Assembly (NCBI GenBank): GCA_959347315.1
Contig: OY365809.1
Location: 43,822,568 to 43,886,567, forward strand
Direction: 5' to 3'
Length of the DNA: 64,000 bases
From: Bimastos eiseni
Taxonomy: Eukaryota; Annelida; Clitellata; Crassiclitellata; Lumbricidae
The notes below the pieces were generated by a model. It was not told where the DNA came from. It did no database searches and saw only the letters and a list, made by a program, of their open reading frames with translations. A program made the translations under genes and the position numbers. This document shows positions 35,175 to 47,150 of this stretch, in pieces (within the stretch, counting starts at the first letter, position 1; each line of letters starts with the position of its first letter).

Positions 35175-36629
35175 TGTCAGCCCCATTCCGAGACATGCAG
35201 GCATTTCAATTGAAAGGAATTGTCAGGCGGTGGACTTGAACATGGCATTTCTTGACTGTAGCCCTTCTCAATGAGTTCAGGTTTGATTGACAAGCAGTTT
35301 ATCGCTAAACTGACCGCCCAGAAAACTTCTTCTTTAAGTTGATACCGAACTTCAGTCTGAGGGGGAGTTGGAAAGAGGAAGTAAGAGAGTAGAGAGTCGG
35401 AAGTTCTTGTCGTTGCGGCTTGGAGCTAGTTGATGCTGATGGTTAGCAAGAACTTGAAGAGATAGAAGAGAATGGATCGACATTAGATGTTTACGGTGAG
35501 TCTAGACGTCTCTTGCGCCAAATTCATTATCTGTAGTTTCATACATTATCTTGTTCAATATGAGTCTTGTTACATGTTTAGTTTAGTTATCATGCATTAG
35601 TAGTCGTTTGCTTGACATTCATTAAAGCTTATAACCATTCAAACCATGTTGAGTCTATATTCCCCATCTACGAACTTCTTTAGCTTCGGTAGATAATCTC
35701 TAGTACCTTGCCCTTCTGCTTGCTAACGGCAGAGGACCAGCACAGGGTCACACATCCAACGCTGTGGCTCCGAATTCATCGAATCTTAACATAGTCGACT
35801 GTAGCATATGGAGTGTGCTGCAGGAAGCTTTACCGCTCGAGAATAGCCAACGTCGACAAACTCAAAACGCGCTATATGACCAGTCTCGATCGTTAAAGCT
35901 GCTATCGGCCAGTGGCGTCGCCATCTAAGCGCTTGTGTCCGTGTAAGCGGGGAACATTTCGAGCACTAATTCTAACATTTTTAAGCAGATCTGTCATAAC
36001 AATTAAAAACTCAGCTATAAGTAAACCATATTTTACTTTACTGCGTGCTAATTCGGTCGTCAGATAGTTTGTTGAATGTAATGAAATTTAAGCGTTATAC
36101 TCAAAATTGGTACATCTGTGTTTAACAAGGTAGTGCGGTGATATGAGTCAGGTGAGGTGGAAAATTTATATATATAGCATAACATTTCAGGCATTTTTCC
36201 ATCTTCCTACCAAAAGTTATTAAATTGGTGGAACTTTGACGAAGTTCTGACAGAAACAATTTTGCACAGTTTTTTGAGACACCGCGTATATACAGTAACA
36301 CATGTTGCTTAATCTTCGATCTCATATCTTGGACGCTGTTGACAGACTACCGTAATTACAACGTAAGCGAATATCGTATATATCGTATATACCGAATATC
36401 GTATATATATATATATTATATGCAACATAATTGAATGTCATAGATATTAATTTATGTATATGTATATATATACACGAATATCATATATAAGCGAGACTCT
36501 CGCCGTTTCTCTTGTGTCTTGTTTATCCTGGCTAATTGTTGTGCCATGTTTATGATTTGTGGCATCTTTTTATGTCTTATTTCCAATCAATAAAAAAATC
36601 GATGCTGGTGATGACGACCATGATAATGA

Positions 36630-36770
36630 GGGATGATGATGATGATGATTGGGAGGAGGAGGAGGAGGAAGAGGAGAAGGAGGAGGGGGTGAGGAGGAGA
36701 AAGAGGATGACGATGATGATGATGATGATGGTGATGATGACGATGATGACAAGGAGGAAGAGGAGAAGGT
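36630..36770. repeat. GAT/GGA trinucleotide tract
   Basis: GATGATGAT and GGAGGAGGA blocks; the Asp/Glu-rich or Ser/Pro-rich frames are not coding. Confidence 0.85.
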
Positions 36771-37190
36771 TTTACTCCATTATCATAATTGTGAAAGTAA
36801 TCGACGGAATAAGCTAATGAAGTGAACGATGAATGGTTCTCCTACAGATGACCTCAACATCGTCAGCATTATCAATTAATCTGCAGCATTAATTAAGAAC
36901 AAGAGCGAAGCCTCTGACCAGCCAGACAACCCCTCGCATGGGCAGGGGGTATGGGCAGGGGTGCTGACGCAGGGGCATAGGAATGGGTGCATGGACAGGG
37001 GTATGGAAGTGCAGCACCACGACACTTATACCCTCATCCACTCACCCAAAGAGAGGATTGTTTGCTAGGACCTATATTACGAAAGCATCACTGTGTACAC
37101 TCATCCACCCATCCATCCACCAATCAATCCAAGCATCCATTCCTTCTTCGCTTGTTCTATCCTACTTAAATTCATCCATCCATTTATACA

Positions 37191-37550
37191 CCCATCCACC
37201 CATCTCCCATCCACCCATCTCCCATCCACCCATCTCCCATCCACCCATCTCCCATCCACCCATCTCCCATCCACCCATCTCCCATCCACCCATCTCCCAT
37301 CCACCCATCTCCCATCCACCCATCTCCCATCCACCCATCTCCCATCCACCCATCTCCCATCCACCCATCTCCCATCCACCCATCTCCCATCCACCCATCT
37401 CCCATCCACCCATCTCCCATCCACCCATCTCCCATCCACCCATCTCCCATCCACCCATCTCCCATCCACCCATCTCCCATCCACCCATCTCCCATCCACC
37501 CATCTCCCATCCACCCATCTCCCATCCACCCATCTCCCATCCATCCATCT
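37191..37550. repeat. Perfect 15-bp minisatellite, 24 units
   Basis: CCCATCCACCCATCT repeated 23 times without a change, then one variant unit. Frames in both directions are open (His-Pro-Pro-Ile-Ser type), because 15 is divisible by three. Confidence 0.97.
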
Positions 37551-38045
37551 GTTCATCCACTTCTCCCGTATTCATCTTCCCATAAATTCATCCATCCGCA
37601 TACACCCATCCTTTCCACGTGTATACCCATCCATCTATTCATCAATTCTTCCCTTATTCCACCACTCATCAGTTCATTAATTCGTCCACAATTCCTCATA
37701 CGTCAGCCCACCCCACCCCACCCCGTTGATCCATCCCTAACACATTCATCGCTCAGCCTTCCATTCATCATCTATCATCCATCCATTCATCCGTCCGCCA
37801 TTCCCTCCTTTCCACATCTAGCCATCCATCCATCTATTCATCCCTTATCCATCCTTCCATCCGTTCGTCCATCCGTCCATTCATCCATCCATCCATCTTT
37901 TCATCCCTTATCCATCCATCTGTCCGTCCATCACATAAATTCACACGCCAGCCTCCCTAAAATCCATCCCACATACATTAATCTCTCATCCATCCATCTA
38001 TCCGTCCATCCACTCATTCATCCATCCATCCATTCATCCATCGAT
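37551..38045. repeat. Degenerate CATC/CATCC tract
   Basis: Older, diverged (CCAT)n DNA continuing from the perfect array; also present upstream at 37085-37190. Confidence 0.8.
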
Positions 38046-39157
38046 TTGCGAACACTTGCTCTTTGATATCCATGCATCCCGAATCCCTCTGCGCGCCTGG
38101 CCGCGTGCGGCCACTTCGCCAGCATCCAAGGCACCGTCGATGCAGTGAAGCATGAGAGAGGAGATGATGATGCACTTGACGCTCAGCTGCTGAAGTCGTA
38201 GACCGTCTAATAACTCCGGACGTGTGTGATGCATCGCTGTTGCGCCTTACGCCGAAACTGACAGGAGGTCCAGCTCTTCTCTAAGGACTCTATATATAGA
38301 CAAGAGGAGGTTCAGCTCATGCCTTTGACTATTGGACTTTTATTGCACGGCGGCCATCTTGGACTTTTATGTGCCGTTCATTACAATGAATTTGAATGAT
38401 AAGTAAAAGACGCAGCTTTCGACTGATCAAAGAAATGGTAAACAATGAACTTGTAGCTAAACATTAGTTAGTGGGCCTATTATAGATGAATAGAATGCAT
38501 ATTATGTATAAACGAAAAACGTGTGGTTGAATATTAGTGAACGTTGCTAGACAGGAACAAGACTTTAGTATCGCTTAACAGAAACAAGTTTTACGAAACA
38601 GGGATAAAGTTATTATAAACAATTATTGTCAATTAGCGAGCACTAAATCGCAGTCACAGTTAAGCAAACGACTGGGCAACAGGTGACGAGTAGGCTATAG
38701 TTAGGAATGTAATTGTAACAATAATTTATTATTCAAATCGGACGTTAAGTATAGCTACGTAGGATGTTTCCTGAGTAAGCGCTGATATTTCGAATATGAG
38801 GAGCTGAGAATATCGGCTATTTGCTTAACATTGCACAGATGTGCCACGAAAATGTAACCGCGCACTTAGAGCGGGTGTACATATATCAGGATTTGTTTAT
38901 TAGTCCTATATAGCGCAACAAGGATCTGTTGAAAGGAGGTCGTCTAATGTGTGAGACGTTTGATAGCTTTGTGTCGACACTCGAAAACGATGGAAGAAGT
39001 TGGTTCTACAAGTGGCTAATGCACCTCACCGCAGGTTCAAATTTTGTTGATCTACCAGTTCTGCAATTACTTAGTTTTAGCACTATGGTATACTGCAGAC
39101 AGATTACAATGTCTGAACAGTGAATCGTTGATGCGAGGATTTAGATGTGTATACAAG

Positions 39158-42100
39158 ATGGCAATTGGTATCCACTTGATTCGAAATGTCGTCTTGCTTT
39201 TCGCCATCGTCACCTTGACCTCTGCTGAGCCACAGCCTCTCATATACAGCATTAAAGAGGAACAGGAAATTGGGACGATCGTAGCGGACGTCATGAAAGA
39301 CGCGCACATCTTCAAGCAGCAGGCGAGGAACTCCAGGAAGGCCCTCTCGACGAACGCGCCCAGCTTTCGCTTCGTCCGCAATCAGACCAGCTTCGTCATC
39401 GACCCGCAGTCTGGGGTCATTCGAACGGCGGCCATTCTGGACCGGGACTCCATCTGTCCCCGTCAGAGGGAGTGTCGGTTGGACGTCGACGTGGCCGTTC
39501 ACCAGAAAAAAGGTCCCTCGACGAGTCTCGTCAAGGTACTCTTCGACCTGATCGACATCAACGACAACGCTCCAACCTTTCCGAAGCCTCACGTCTCAGA
39601 GAAGGTCTCCGAGCTCAGCCCTCGCGATCTTCGATTCCCGATCCAGCCGGCGGAAGATCCGGACAGTCCCGACAACGGAGTGATCCGCTACGAGCTCGTG
39701 CCGGATGGAGAAACGTTCAAGCTGATCGTGGGCAACGATGAAGACCCTGACCTTCAGCTGGTACTCCAGGAACAGCTGGACCGAGAGATGAAGGACTTCT
39801 ACCAGCTCAAGGTCATCGCCTTCGACGGCGGATTCCCACCCAAGTCCGGATCTGTTCTCATCCATATCACGGTGGACGACGTCAACGACAATTACCCCGT
39901 CTTCGGCAACACTACCTACAGGATCGAGATCGGGGAGAACACTCCACCGCAACCATCTCTCCTGGCAGTCAGGGCAACCGATGCAGATGTTGGGAAGAAC
40001 GGGGTAGTAACCTACGCCTTCGACTCGTCGACGATTGCGAAGTACGGTTCGAATTTCTCGGTCGACGCTGAAACCGGAGTCATTGCCCTTCTCGGTCCAG
40101 TCGACTACGAGAAAGACGGCTACATCGTGTTGGTTGTTGTCGCTATCGACGGCGGAGAGTCACCGATAACCGCCACGGCAAGGGTCACAGTTGAGATCAA
40201 GGACGCCAATGACAATACTCCGGAGATCCGGTTGGAAAGCGTTGGCGTCCAGAGCGGAACCCAGTCACATCCGGTCATCTACGTAAAGGAGAACTGTCCG
40301 AAGAACACCTTTGTAACGGCCCTAGCGGTCAGTGACGCGGACAGCGGGGCGAACGGACGGGTCCAGTGCTCTCTTACGAGTCCTCAGTTTCGCCTCGAGC
40401 AGCTGGGGGATAAGGAATTCAAGATCCTGACGGGAGACGGAACCATAGACCGCGAGTACTTAGACCGTCACGAGCTGATCGTCACGTGCTACGACAGGGG
40501 ACTTCCGGTGCGCTCTTCTTCGCTGAATGTCTTGGTTATAGTTGACGACGACAATGACAATAAGCCGAGGTTCAAGGACGACGTCTACAACTTTTCGATG
40601 GAGGAAAACAATTCCGTGAACATCAGCGTTGGACGAGTGTCGGCCACGGACAGAGACAAGGTTTTCATTTCACATGATATCCTGCACCGAAGTATCCGGG
40701 CATTAATTTAGTTATTTATTTATTTGGAGGATCTATATAGCGACTCTTCAAGAACATCTACTAAGGAGTGCTCCCTACCCAACCACGGCAAAATGGTAAA
40801 GTTTTAGCGTTTGTATACAACACGGTGGAGTGTCCCTGGGCTCGGCGTAATAGGGGGCCCATTCCAGGTTGCAGGGCCAGCAACTGAGAAGGCTCGGCGC
40901 TGTCTCACGGAATCTCAAGAGCGAGGTACAAGAAGCTCGAACTGTGAAGAAGAACGGAGGGAGCCTCGATGTTGGACACCTAATGTAGAATACCATATAT
41001 AGTTTTAATAGTTCCTGCAGGTCTCTGGGAGCTGATCCCGCAACGCCATATCAATGAAATAAACCAGCATGAGATCCGCTGACAGTAAGGGAGCCAGGAC
41101 GTCTCGTGTGAATAATATATATATATAATATATATATATAATATATATATATATGTATATATACATGTATATATGGTATGTACCGGCGGTTTTCAATCGA
41201 TGGTAGGATATTTGTTTCACTAAGTGGAACGCGATAATTTAAAGAAAATACATTTGCGACATTGATGTCATTTTTAAACAAGGTCCATTTCTCGTTGCGT
41301 GCTCAATAACGAGTTGCACTTGAAGCACCCAGGGACATCTTGCCACTCCACCGTTCTGCAAATCACTTCGTGTTTTAAATTAGATGAATGAATACAACAC
41401 AACGTCCGATGTTAGTCAGCTATTTACGATCCAGCCAATTTTCCTTCCGCCTCGTCAAATCATCACTAACATTTGGATATCGTTCCATAGTCGTATCTGT
41501 TCCGGTCAGCTGCGGCAATTTTCTGATCCACTCAGTAAACTCGCCAAAATTGCCCCTCGTGCAACCTCTGGATAGATATTTCACTTAAGGAAAACGGGTA
41601 GTAAATAATTACATATTTGATTCCTTCTGTTCTCTCGTCGTCCCAGCCAGCAGTTCTAGGTATCGTCCATCTGACCATCTCTCTGCATGACCCTTGTACC
41701 TTGACCTTGATAATGACATTTCCTGCCTATGTGATTTCTTTTGACTGAGCGCCTGTGAATAGACTGTTTCCCGCAACTCAGCTGTTACAGGCGTTGTAGA
41801 AATCACTGTATATGAAGACTTTAAAAATATTGGGCAACTGAAAAAGAGGTCTCACGTAAAAATATTTGCCAGTGGCTGCTAGTATGCTCATCAATTCATT
41901 CGTTCATTCATTTAACCAATTAGTCAGTGATTCACTAATTAATTAATTAATTAAGTTATTCAGTCATTTGATAAGTCAGTCATGGTAGTTACATAGCGCC
42001 TTTTCGGAAGTAGCACCCCAAATTTATCAACGAACGATGACCCTGGACATCACCCGCGTGTTAGATATACTTGGCAATACGAGGGTTCTACATGTGCGTG

Positions 42101-45100
42101 TGTCGCCTCTGTGAACAGGACAGGAACGGTGACGTAGACTACCATCTGGATCCGAGTGTCCGTGGTCTGTTCTCCGTCGATGTGAAGACTGGTCTGATCC
42201 GGGCGTTGATCGTCCTTGACCGAGAGCGCAACGCTTCCGTTCGATTCCTCGCCTTCGCCAGAGACAATGGACCTGAGAGATGGTCTTCGAGTGCCACGGT
42301 ATCTGTGACCATCATCGACGACGATGATGAGGGACCGAAATTCGACAGACAGAGGTACACGGAACGTCAACATTACCGAACTGTATTGTACTGAACCGGA
42401 TGTATGCATGACATTGCATGTATTCCAGGACTTCTATAATGTAATATAATCGAGCATTTATGTAGCGAGTCTTCAAAATATCAACTTATAGGCGCTCGCT
42501 GTGCTGGCCTTAATGATGATAAATGTCACAGTGGACGAATAAAATAAATCTGTTAGCAAAACTATGCACCGTACGCTGAAAAGAGTCACCAGTGGTGGGC
42601 CCACGCACAATGACTATTATATGCTTAGAGTAAAAAGGCGCGTTGCAGATTCCCACAAAAGCGTTAAGAACTGTCGTCTCGGTAGGCTTGTTGACCCTAT
42701 GATAGAACCACGAGTATAGTTTGAAGGGACAGCTGGAATGGCATCTTGGAAATTGCTACCAACGAATAGACAAACGCATGAGAGAGTGCAAGATGCACTT
42801 GTGTTGACGTACGGCAGCGAGGGACCAGAGGATCTTCACAGTAGTGGGTGGTTCTATAGGCGTGTCCAGCAGAGGGTCGGAGAACCTGACAGAGAGGTCG
42901 GTTGAATATCTGGTTACTTCTAAACTGAAAGCGCATTTAAATTTGGAGGCCGTGGAAGGCCCTTGACCTTCGTACGTATTGCATGGATGTATTCAATGAT
43001 CTTGATACAGAATAATGTTTACAGTTACGTCTTTAACGTCTACGAAAACGTCTCCTCACAGACCCGAGTGGGTCAACTCTCTGCCAAAGACCCCGACCAG
43101 CCGCCATTCAACGGTTTCTCCTTCTACCTGGACTCAAGTCATCCCCCACAGGGTCCCTCGAACTCCTCCGAACCTATGGAGGTCCCATTCGGAATCCAGC
43201 CCTCATCGGGGGTCATCTTCACCCGCCAGCCCCTCAGCAGACGTCGCCGTTCTTCCTACAACTTCGCCGCTGTTGTTAAGAGCGACCGAGCACCCCGCCG
43301 CATGGACACCGCCCACGTGTTCGTTCACGTGATCGACCCAACCAATTACGTGGAGCGTGGCGCCTCCAACGGTCAAATGCGGCCTGTCTTCAGCTTCTGG
43401 AAGATTGGGTTCGGGCGCGTGTGGCTGGCCGTGCTCATTGGTGGCGTCACCGGTTGCGTCGTTCTCATTGTCCTCGTCTGCGTTGCCATAGTGGCGGCCA
43501 GACGGCGACGCAGGAAGACGACGTCACAATCGACCGACGCGAGTCGAAACTGTTCGTTTTGGTCTAATCCGGACGCGCTGACTCCGCCCCCCGTTGCCGA
43601 TACCGGAAGCGGAAGTAAGAAGAACGATGACGCCTACAGCGGAAACAGCAGACAGACGCCTTCGTCGGTTCCGGATGACGTCAGCGAAGAAGATTTCCTT
43701 CCGCCGGCGAATGGTCACAGTATCCAGGTGCAAAGAAATTAATTCTGTACCGTGTTCAAGTTACAGTATGCGCTAAAGTTTCCGGTATTAATGGAATCGT
43801 GAGGTTGCGTGGTTGACCTTAAGTCACCTTTTAATACTTTAAGAGGTCATCATGCTGATGAGTAATTATTGCTTAACGATACCTTCCAAGGACCAAAATA
43901 TACAAGACTGGAAAGTGAAAACTCTCCATGTAATGTCGTTTCACTACTTTTTTGGGCGAAAATCGGGAGGAAAAATTTTCACATCTTTTTGACACAAGCT
44001 GATTCGTTAGCCTTTAGCAATGAAGACAAATACCTCAGTAAAATAAAGAAATGACGTTTGAGGTTTAACACATTACATTTACAAATAGATGCAAAATTTA
44101 GTTATGGGCGAAATCTTTGTTTAAGAGCGAAACGTGTACACGGAAATATGCCGAGTAACCGTTCCTCTAATGTAAATTCCTTGGATTCCTCCATCTGCCA
44201 CGACTTTTGAATTATTACACTATACAGTCTATATTCTAACTCAGCGGGGGTATGGTGACCTCAGGTCAGCGATAGCGCAGGTGGGTGCTGGTAAAATCCA
44301 GTTAGAGTAAGAATTCCGAAACCCATTGCCAAAAATTATCCGAGTTTCGAGAAATTTACCGCAGCGTGCGTTCTTTGACGACAAAAAGTTTTAACTTTTC
44401 AATAAAGTTTTCATATTACTGTCGGCGTGGCGCCAGCGTTTATCGTGCAATAACTCGTCACAGGCCATTAGGCCTATCAGTTATACGTTAGGGTAAGGGT
44501 TGATCAGTTTTCTGGTGGAAAATCCCGTTGGCTCCCGGTAGCTACAGCCACATTTGCCTTCATGCCATTTTCTGATGTTCTATATGAGTTGAGTAATTGT
44601 TGAGTAATTGCATACATGGATAATGGAGCGGACATTCGTACATATATGTTTTATGATGAAAACGTCTCTAAAATTCGCGTAAATGTTGTGTTGCAGACGA
44701 GCGGTCAGTGTCACTGGTGTAGTTCGACGGACTTGGATATCCCAGCACCACCCGCGCCATGTCCCGCTTACGATCATCAGTTGACGCTACCAAGAGACCG
44801 TCGAGGTCAGACTCTAGGTAAGTATACGCCTATAAGGAATAACACATTGACGCTTATATCAAAACCGAATTCATGTTTATTCCGAAAATTTATATAGCGC
44901 CTCTTCAAGATATCTATTCAGAGGCGCTCTCTGCACTGACCTATATGATGTTAAATGTCATTACGAACGAATAAAGCACATCACCTAGTAGGTAGTTGAA
45001 TAGCGTGTAGTGGTGGGCCCAAGCACAAACGAGAAGCCAACCAACTAATCCGGTTGACAATGGAATAGCTAGGAACTCGACAGCGGCTTATGAAGTTGAA

Positions 45101-46481
45101 TCTAGTTACCATAACGACTGACGGGAAGTCAAAACAGGGAATTTTCATATTTTCCTATGTTGTTCGATGCCTTGGAGTCACGTTGGACCAAGAACTTTGC
45201 TTCTCACACATTCACCGTCTCTGCCGTGATTCATATTATCAATTATTGCGTCAGCTCCGCGCCGTTGCTCGCTCGCTGACTGCAGATGCCATCTTGTCGA
45301 CGTATTCATCACTGCCCGATTAGATTACTGTTGCTCACTCTATAATATAAGCCTGGACTGGGTCCTGGTCCTGTGTTCTGCCACACATCTTGTCGGGTGA
45401 ATTCCGAAATTTGACCATGTCTACAGCTATGCTGGATGAGCTGCGCTGGCTCCCCCTCCAACAGCAAATCTCGAACCGTGTCATCGCTTTGGTCTGGCGG
45501 TTATTGCTGAGCCTCGCAATTGCCTCTCTTCGCGATCTCTGCCAGTCCACTTTGCTTGCACCGTTTCGCCGCTCGATCCGCTCTACTGAGCGAGGCTTAC
45601 TCACCGTTCCACTTGTCAGTTAACCACTAAAAAATTGTACCTTCTCAGTGGTTAACCCTCGCTTTGGAACACGCTCCTGCTGGCGTTTGCGCTGGTCACT
45701 CTGACACTTTTTATACTTTTCTTTAAGACGTCCTTTGGGGTCATCCACGAAGGACGTTCGCAAGGGGAGGGAGGGTACGGGATATGCGTACAAATGCGGA
45801 CAAAGGGAGGGAGTCATTGACTTGTGAAAGTCCGCACATGTGACCATAGTAGTTTCAGTTTGTTTGACGACACTGTGTGATAAAAACAAAGACCATCAGT
45901 GTCGCCCTCCTCCTTTATCCAGGCTTGGGTCTGGCACTGTCGGAGTGCAAACAGTGGAGGACTATAGCAACACACGGGCCTTTGCTCAAAATGTCTGAGC
46001 TGATTAATAATACAGACATAAATAACTCTGCTTAATTATGCACGCATCATGAATAGCAATGACGGCTGCGCATGTGACCATGCTCAATTCGGCGCAAAGT
46101 CACGAACAACAACAATCACCGAGGCCATTGTTGTGCGATCCTAACCACACTTAATTGCTTATCTTCGCGATTGCTTCAGGCTTTCGTCCGATAGGCGGCG
46201 CCGCCAGCGAGCTGCACCACGTGACATCGCCGCCGCCTATCGACTGCAGACGACAGCCGCTATTTAACAACAACAGTCCACTTCAGATGGCGCACATGTA
46301 CACCATCAAGAACAACAACAGCCCCACCAGATCCACAACGCTCGACAGGCGCACAGTCCGTTTCCATGACAACCAGGATGACGACTTCCGGCGGATGTAC
46401 GGCGAGCCGAACGTTGGCATGACGACGATGTATCCGTCTGGCGTCGATGGCCCAGATTTCCCGCCTCCGCTGCCGCTTTGA
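39158..46481 (+). CDS. Protocadherin, six cadherin repeats, single-pass membrane protein
   Basis: Exons 39158-40660, 42119-42354, 43025-43727, 44697-44817, 46180-46481; phases match and give 954 aa. Signal peptide at residues 1-23 (hydrophobic core NVVLLFAIVTLTSA). Cadherin repeats: EC1 24-141, EC2 142-249, EC3 250-357, EC4 358-472, EC5 473-578, EC6 from 580. Calcium linkers DINDNAPTF, DVNDNYPVF, DANDNTPEI and DDDNDNKPRF are intact; the fifth is degenerate (DDDDEGPKF). EC repeats 1-4 sit on one large exon, as in protocadherins. Transmembrane helix at 712-738, followed by a basic stop-transfer run ARRRRRK. The cytoplasmic tail has CHWC, TLPRDRR and RTVRF (912-916). Known family role: calcium-dependent homophilic adhesion at the cell surface. 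Six repeats plus a tail suggest a delta-type protocadherin, but I cannot name the orthologue. An in-frame ATG at 39131 is an alternative start. Reading through 43727 gives a shorter isoform ending at 43742. Confidence 0.9.
40725..40800 (-). repeat. LINE/SINE 3' tail
   Basis: CTATATAGCGACTCTTCAAG and CTAAGGAGTGCTCCCTACCC, just after protocadherin exon 1. Confidence 0.6.
41117..41175. repeat. (TA)n microsatellite
   Basis: Interrupted TA tract in protocadherin intron 1. Confidence 0.9.
41985..42030 (-). repeat. LINE/SINE 3' tail, partial
   Basis: GTTACATAGCGCCTTTTCGG then AGTAGCACC, about 90 bases before protocadherin exon 2. Confidence 0.5.
42450..42605 (-). repeat. LINE/SINE 3' end, about 150 bp
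   Basis: GAGCATTTATGTAGCGAGTC to AGTGGTGGGCCCACGCACAA; parallels the better copy at 44885-45030 along its length. Confidence 0.65.
43728..43742 (+). CDS. Alternative short C-terminus of the protocadherin
   Basis: If the donor after 43727 is not used, the frame continues for four codons (VQRN) and stops at 43742, giving a protein of 818 residues without the tail encoded by exons 4 and 5. Short- and long-tail isoforms are known in delta-protocadherins. The donor sequence CAG/GTGCAA is of moderate strength, so regulated use is plausible. Confidence 0.4.
   Translation: MQRN
44885..45035 (-). repeat. LINE/SINE 3' end with perfect hairpin
   Basis: AGCGCCTC at 44896-44903 pairs with GAGGCGCT at 44921-44928 around TTCAAGATATCTATTCA. 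Extends to GTAGTGGTGGGCCCAAGC. Lies 70 bases after protocadherin exon 4. Confidence 0.75.
45090..45770 (+). mobile_element. CR1/L2-like LINE fragment, frameshifted
   Basis: VVRCLGVTLDQELCFSHI, YYQLLRQLRAVARSLTADAI, then in other frames LDELRWLPLQQQISNRVI and RSTERGLLTVPLVS: thumb and C-terminal region of a non-LTR reverse transcriptase with stops and a frameshift. In the last protocadherin intron, sense orientation. Confidence 0.8.
45895..45955 (-). repeat. Dispersed GGATAAAGGAGG-type module
   Basis: CCTCCTTTATCCAGGCTTGG then GTCTGGCACTG; inverted relative of the modules at 29300-29560. A further copy is at 56815-56870. Confidence 0.5.
46350..46364 (+). other. Candidate RVxF-type PP1 docking motif in protocadherin tail
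   Basis: Residues 912-916 read RTVRF, which satisfies the expanded RVxF pattern of a basic residue, any permitted residue, Val, a polar or basic residue, then Phe. Delta-1 protocadherins carry RRVTF (CM3) in a comparable tail position, known to bind protein phosphatase 1 alpha. Function here is inference. Confidence 0.5.
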
Positions 46482-46678
46482 GCGGCAGACGATCTGTTGT
46501 CGGACGCCATTTTGGTTGGAAATGTTGGTTGCGTATTTTCGAAACTTAGGCCTACTTGGAGGATTTTGAGAATAATTCACGAATTATTATTCATGTGCTT
46601 GTTTAAAATGAATGATCTCGTGCATTATAATTTCAAGGGAAATATCTTTAGAACTATTTAAACGAAACTGATTAGCAA

Positions 46679-46684
46679 AATAAA
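46679..46684 (+). terminator. Candidate poly(A) signal for the protocadherin gene
   Basis: AATAAA lies about 200 bases after the stop codon at 46481; a second AATAAA follows at 46872-46877. Which is used cannot be told from sequence. Confidence 0.4.
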
Positions 46685-47084
46685 CGAAAATGCAGAGCAG
46701 CAAAGAATCGATCACTCACCAGTTAGCCTTTTGTTGATATTCGGAACTTGATTGGTACGATATTGGCATTAGTCGCTTTTTTCGTATATCTGTGTTGTAT
46801 TTTGTTTTTTTTCTGAATTTGCTCTTGCAATTTACGCTCAGATAATTTTTTGAGTTTGCATAGGTTAGGAAAATAAAGTAAAGTAATTATATAAAGTATT
46901 TAAACATTAAATAGCTTACAATAAAACAAACATCGGTTATAGGCCTACTACTACAGTCTATCAATTAAAACATGTGTTGTCCTGTTAAGTGAATTGCCAT
47001 GACTTCAAATAGATAGAAATTTCCGGCTTATGTCGAAAGCATGTAATAGGAACATTGTCACCCATTGTTCACCCTTCAATTCAA

Positions 47085-47150
47085 TAAATTATTTATATAG
47101 CACCTCTTAAAGTTGATACTTTGAAGCGCTCCGAAATTCAAACCGGACAA
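47085..47150 (-). repeat. LINE/SINE 3' tail
   Basis: TTATTTATATAGCACCTCTT then TACTTTGAAGCGCTCC; diverged hairpin. Confidence 0.55.

Larger units (their letters stand above)
33326..36286. mobile_element. Tc1/mariner-like transposon with long terminal inverted repeats
   Basis: Positions 33326-33535 are repeated in inverted orientation at 36080-36286. Shared words: GTGTCTCA, TTGTTTCTGTCAGAACTTCG, TTTTCCACCTCACCTGACTC, TTGTTAAACACAGATGTACC and AGTATAACGCTTAAATTT. A TA dinucleotide flanks both ends (33324-33325, 36287-36288), the target site of this superfamily. A transposase remnant sits inside the left end. Total 2961 bp; the interior from 33800 is unrelated to transposase and probably contains later insertions. 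Confidence 0.85.
26700..39157. other. 12.4 kb gene-poor intergenic region
   Basis: No conserved exon recognised on either strand. It holds LINE tails, a MITE, tetranucleotide-rich tracts, a CpG-rich block, a Tc1/mariner element and CATCC arrays, listed separately. Upstream exons or promoters of the protocadherin may lie between 38050 and 39157; a possible acceptor precedes 39035. Confidence 0.55.

Noticed and set aside
35175..35790. Possible LTR-like segment (TGTCAG start, polypyrimidine end) inside the mariner element
   Set aside because: No second LTR, primer-binding site or clear target duplication seen.
36983..37680. His-Pro-Pro-Ile-Ser, Gly-Trp-Glu-Met and related repeat proteins on both strands
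   Set aside because: Perfect 15-bp minisatellite; several frames open at once, no conserved domain.
41609..41806. 65-codon minus-strand frame (MISTTPVTAELRETVYSQAL at its start)
   Set aside because: Inside protocadherin intron 1; looks like it could be a retroelement scrap, but I could not tie it to a family.
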